Shown in pieces: positions 62,361 to 64,000 of a DNA stretch of 64,000 nucleotides. The stretch lies in contig NC_134929.1 in the NCBI RefSeq assembly GCF_051020765.1, positions 21,404,135-21,468,134 of the forward strand, written 5' to 3'. The stretch's first letter is position 1. The number at the start of each line of letters is the position of its first letter. The translations under genes were made by a program, and so were the position numbers. Source of the DNA: Lasioglossum baleicum (lineage: Eukaryota; Arthropoda; Insecta; Hymenoptera; Halictidae). A model generated the notes under the pieces. That model saw only the letters and a program-made list of their open reading frames with translations, did no database searches and had not been told where the DNA came from.

Positions 62361-64000
62361 GTTTCACCATGTTTTCTTTGCTCCGCTCTGTGGCGTGGAA
62401 GAACAGTCTCAAACACTGTTCCGAACACTCCTGAACTTTGAACTCGTTGGTGTCCCACGAATCCTCGCTCCACGGTGAAAGTTCGTTGCCGGTTGTCCGA
62501 GATGGTATCGGCACCGATCCGCGAACACTGTAATACCTCACCCATAAATCCTGTTTCAGCTGATGACTTACTGCTTTTATCTCGCGACCATCCGCCCACG
62601 CCGGCAACCGACTTTTAAACAATATCTCACTCGGTACACCTTGTCCAAGGATGTTCCCTCGCGGGTACACAGGCTCCGCGGATTTAAGGGCATGTTCGAC
62701 CATGCCCCGGGCCCTTTACACGAATTTTTTGGTGCTTTTGTAGTGAATCGTTGTATTCTTCGTTGTATTTTGTTTGTTAATTTTCATGAAGTCGCATCGA
62801 CTAGGTGTCCTCTTGCCTTCCAGAGTTTAAGGATCATTCTGATGATTGATGATTTGACGTTTGACCTTCGAAGGTTTTTTCATTTTTCGAAAGTGTTCCG
62901 CGAATCTGTTCGTTTAATCCGATTAATGTGTACCGGGCTAGTGTACCGATATGAGTCAGCCTCGAAATTCTCGCCGGTACGGTGGTTCAATTTACGTTAC
63001 GAGCCCTTACCGAGAAGTTATCAACATAGGTAATCATAAGATAAACGTCCCTCGTAAAATTAAAAAGCTCACACTACGCGGCTCCGTCCGGGTCCGTGGC
63101 GTCGTTCTTTTTGCTCCCGTTTCAAGCTACCCTTTAAATCCCGTCGTCGACTTGCGGCGAAAGCGATTGTGTATGTAAATCGGCCTTCAAAGAAAGGACG
63201 GATCAGCGAACGGAAGGAATCGGCTGGTCGTCGCCGGTTGAATGAAACCATAAAAATCGAACCGTGGCCTCTGCAAACTGGAGAATCCGAGGGCAGCTGT
63301 CAAAGCTGCGACTGGACTCTCCCGAATATGTGTACTGTACATTCCATCTATGTATACAACAGACGTATTCCTCGAACTGAAGTTACAGATTAACATTAGA
63401 TCTTCAGACTGTTTCTTTCACAATTGGTGGGGTTATAGAAATATTCTTTTGAGAAATTTTTATCATAAAAATCCTACGGAATTTGCTCCTTCCAATTAGT
63501 CTCGAAGATGTTGTAATTGTCATCGACAGTTAGTAAAATTGCTGTAGACTTTCACCGTCTAGGACAATTATAAATCGATTTACCTTCGAGGTATAAAGAT
63601 AGACACTGGTACTGTGGACCTTAGAAACTACGATACAATTAATCATTATAGATTAAAAGAAAGCATCGAAGAATCGATGAAACAGGAACTAGCAGAAACA
63701 AAGGAGGAAATGGTAGGAGCATTTTCGCGAGTATTTGAGCCGTCCAGATTTTTTCGTGGTGTCGCGCGCGCGCGGAGGAAGAAGATTCGGCCCGGGAGGG
63801 TCTGAGAAGGAGACAGCGGGCCCCAAAGCCTGATGAGGAGAGGACACGGTGAAAGGAGAAGGGAGCAGAGGGCTACTAAAAGTCGACCGGTTGGGGCAAT
63901 AAGAAGAAGACGCGGAGGAAGCGAGGAGAAGAACCCGGGACGACCTTACGGAGTAGGACGGCCGCGACAACGACAGAGACAAAGAGTCGAATGTTAATGA

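Larger units (their letters stand above)
51713..64000. other. Region without recognisable coding genes
   Basis: It begins with the DNAI4 3' untranslated sequence. From about 51.9 to 52.7 kb it is CpG-rich, as often seen at promoters. Two candidate first exons lie at 53567 and 54347. The rest (54.4-64 kb) alternates AT-rich and CG-rich DNA with microsatellites. The frames reported by translation (for example 62248-62703 and 60295-60510 on the minus strand, or the end frame from 63614 on plus) show no domain I know. It may be the 5' side or intron of a large gene that extends beyond the window. Confidence 0.5.

Noticed and set aside
62237..62703. Overlapping minus frames of 120 and 151 codons
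   Set aside because: They run through the 10-bp minisatellite and neighbouring repeats, with no domain and two competing frames.
1..64000. tRNA, rRNA, known microRNA or CRISPR-like arrays
   Set aside because: Several GGTTCGAAT strings (for example 12256, 13259, 26263) were checked and lack a matching A box and cloverleaf; no seed of a microRNA I remember was seen; no spaced repeat array exists.

Overview
The window reads as an arthropod nuclear genome, most likely a hymenopteran (bee, ant or wasp). Genes have short GT-AG introns (about 60-270 bp in the compact genes). Intergenic DNA alternates between AT-rich tracts and CpG-rich patches with GA/CT microsatellites. Small inverted-repeat DNA transposons are scattered throughout. 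A selenoprotein M homologue carries cysteine at the selenocysteine position, which fits the known loss of selenoproteins in Hymenoptera. Genus and species cannot be told from the sequence.

Layout. (1) 1-29850 has no recognisable exon. It is best read as part of a very large intron 1 of nemo (nmo, minus strand), whose first coding exon is at 29851-30104. This stretch holds a 1.2-kb Transib-like element with a perfect 5-bp target duplication, a 309-bp hairpin element, small TACAG...CTGTA elements, a retroposon-like repeat, degenerate tandem repeats and one unexplained 306-codon open frame. (2) 30105-34536 is the CpG-rich leader and promoter side of nemo plus a gene-free spacer. (3) 34537-51712 is a compact gene block: UBE3B (minus, 16 exons, 1040 aa), PRPF19 (minus, 8 exons, 504 aa), SELENOM (plus, 4 exons, 113 aa), RNF185 (minus, 4 exons, 181 aa) and DNAI4/WDR78 (plus, at least 3 exons, 756 aa). 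I rebuilt each of these exon by exon; splice phases agree throughout. (4) 51713-64000 has no recognisable protein gene. A CpG-rich part (about 51.9-54.4 kb) contains two ATG-to-GTAAGT segments that could be first exons of a plus-strand gene extending beyond the window.

How the genes relate. PRPF19 and SELENOM are divergent, with start codons 414 bp apart, so they probably share a promoter. SELENOM and RNF185 converge. RNF185 and DNAI4 diverge across 1.6 kb. UBE3B lies downstream of PRPF19 on the same strand. Three products concern ubiquitin (HECT ligase UBE3B, U-box ligase and spliceosome factor PRPF19, ER-membrane RING ligase RNF185), and two are expected at the ER (RNF185, SELENOM). DNAI4 is a ciliary inner-arm dynein intermediate chain and nemo a signalling kinase. 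Nothing suggests common control; this looks like ordinary dense gene packing between two gene-poor flanks.

The least ordinary things here are the Transib-like element with RAG-heptamer-like ends, the Cys-form SELENOM ending in KDEI, an orphan TATA plus TCT core promoter at 39600-39630, and the long unexplained frame at 24360-25277. No clearly new multi-gene system was found.
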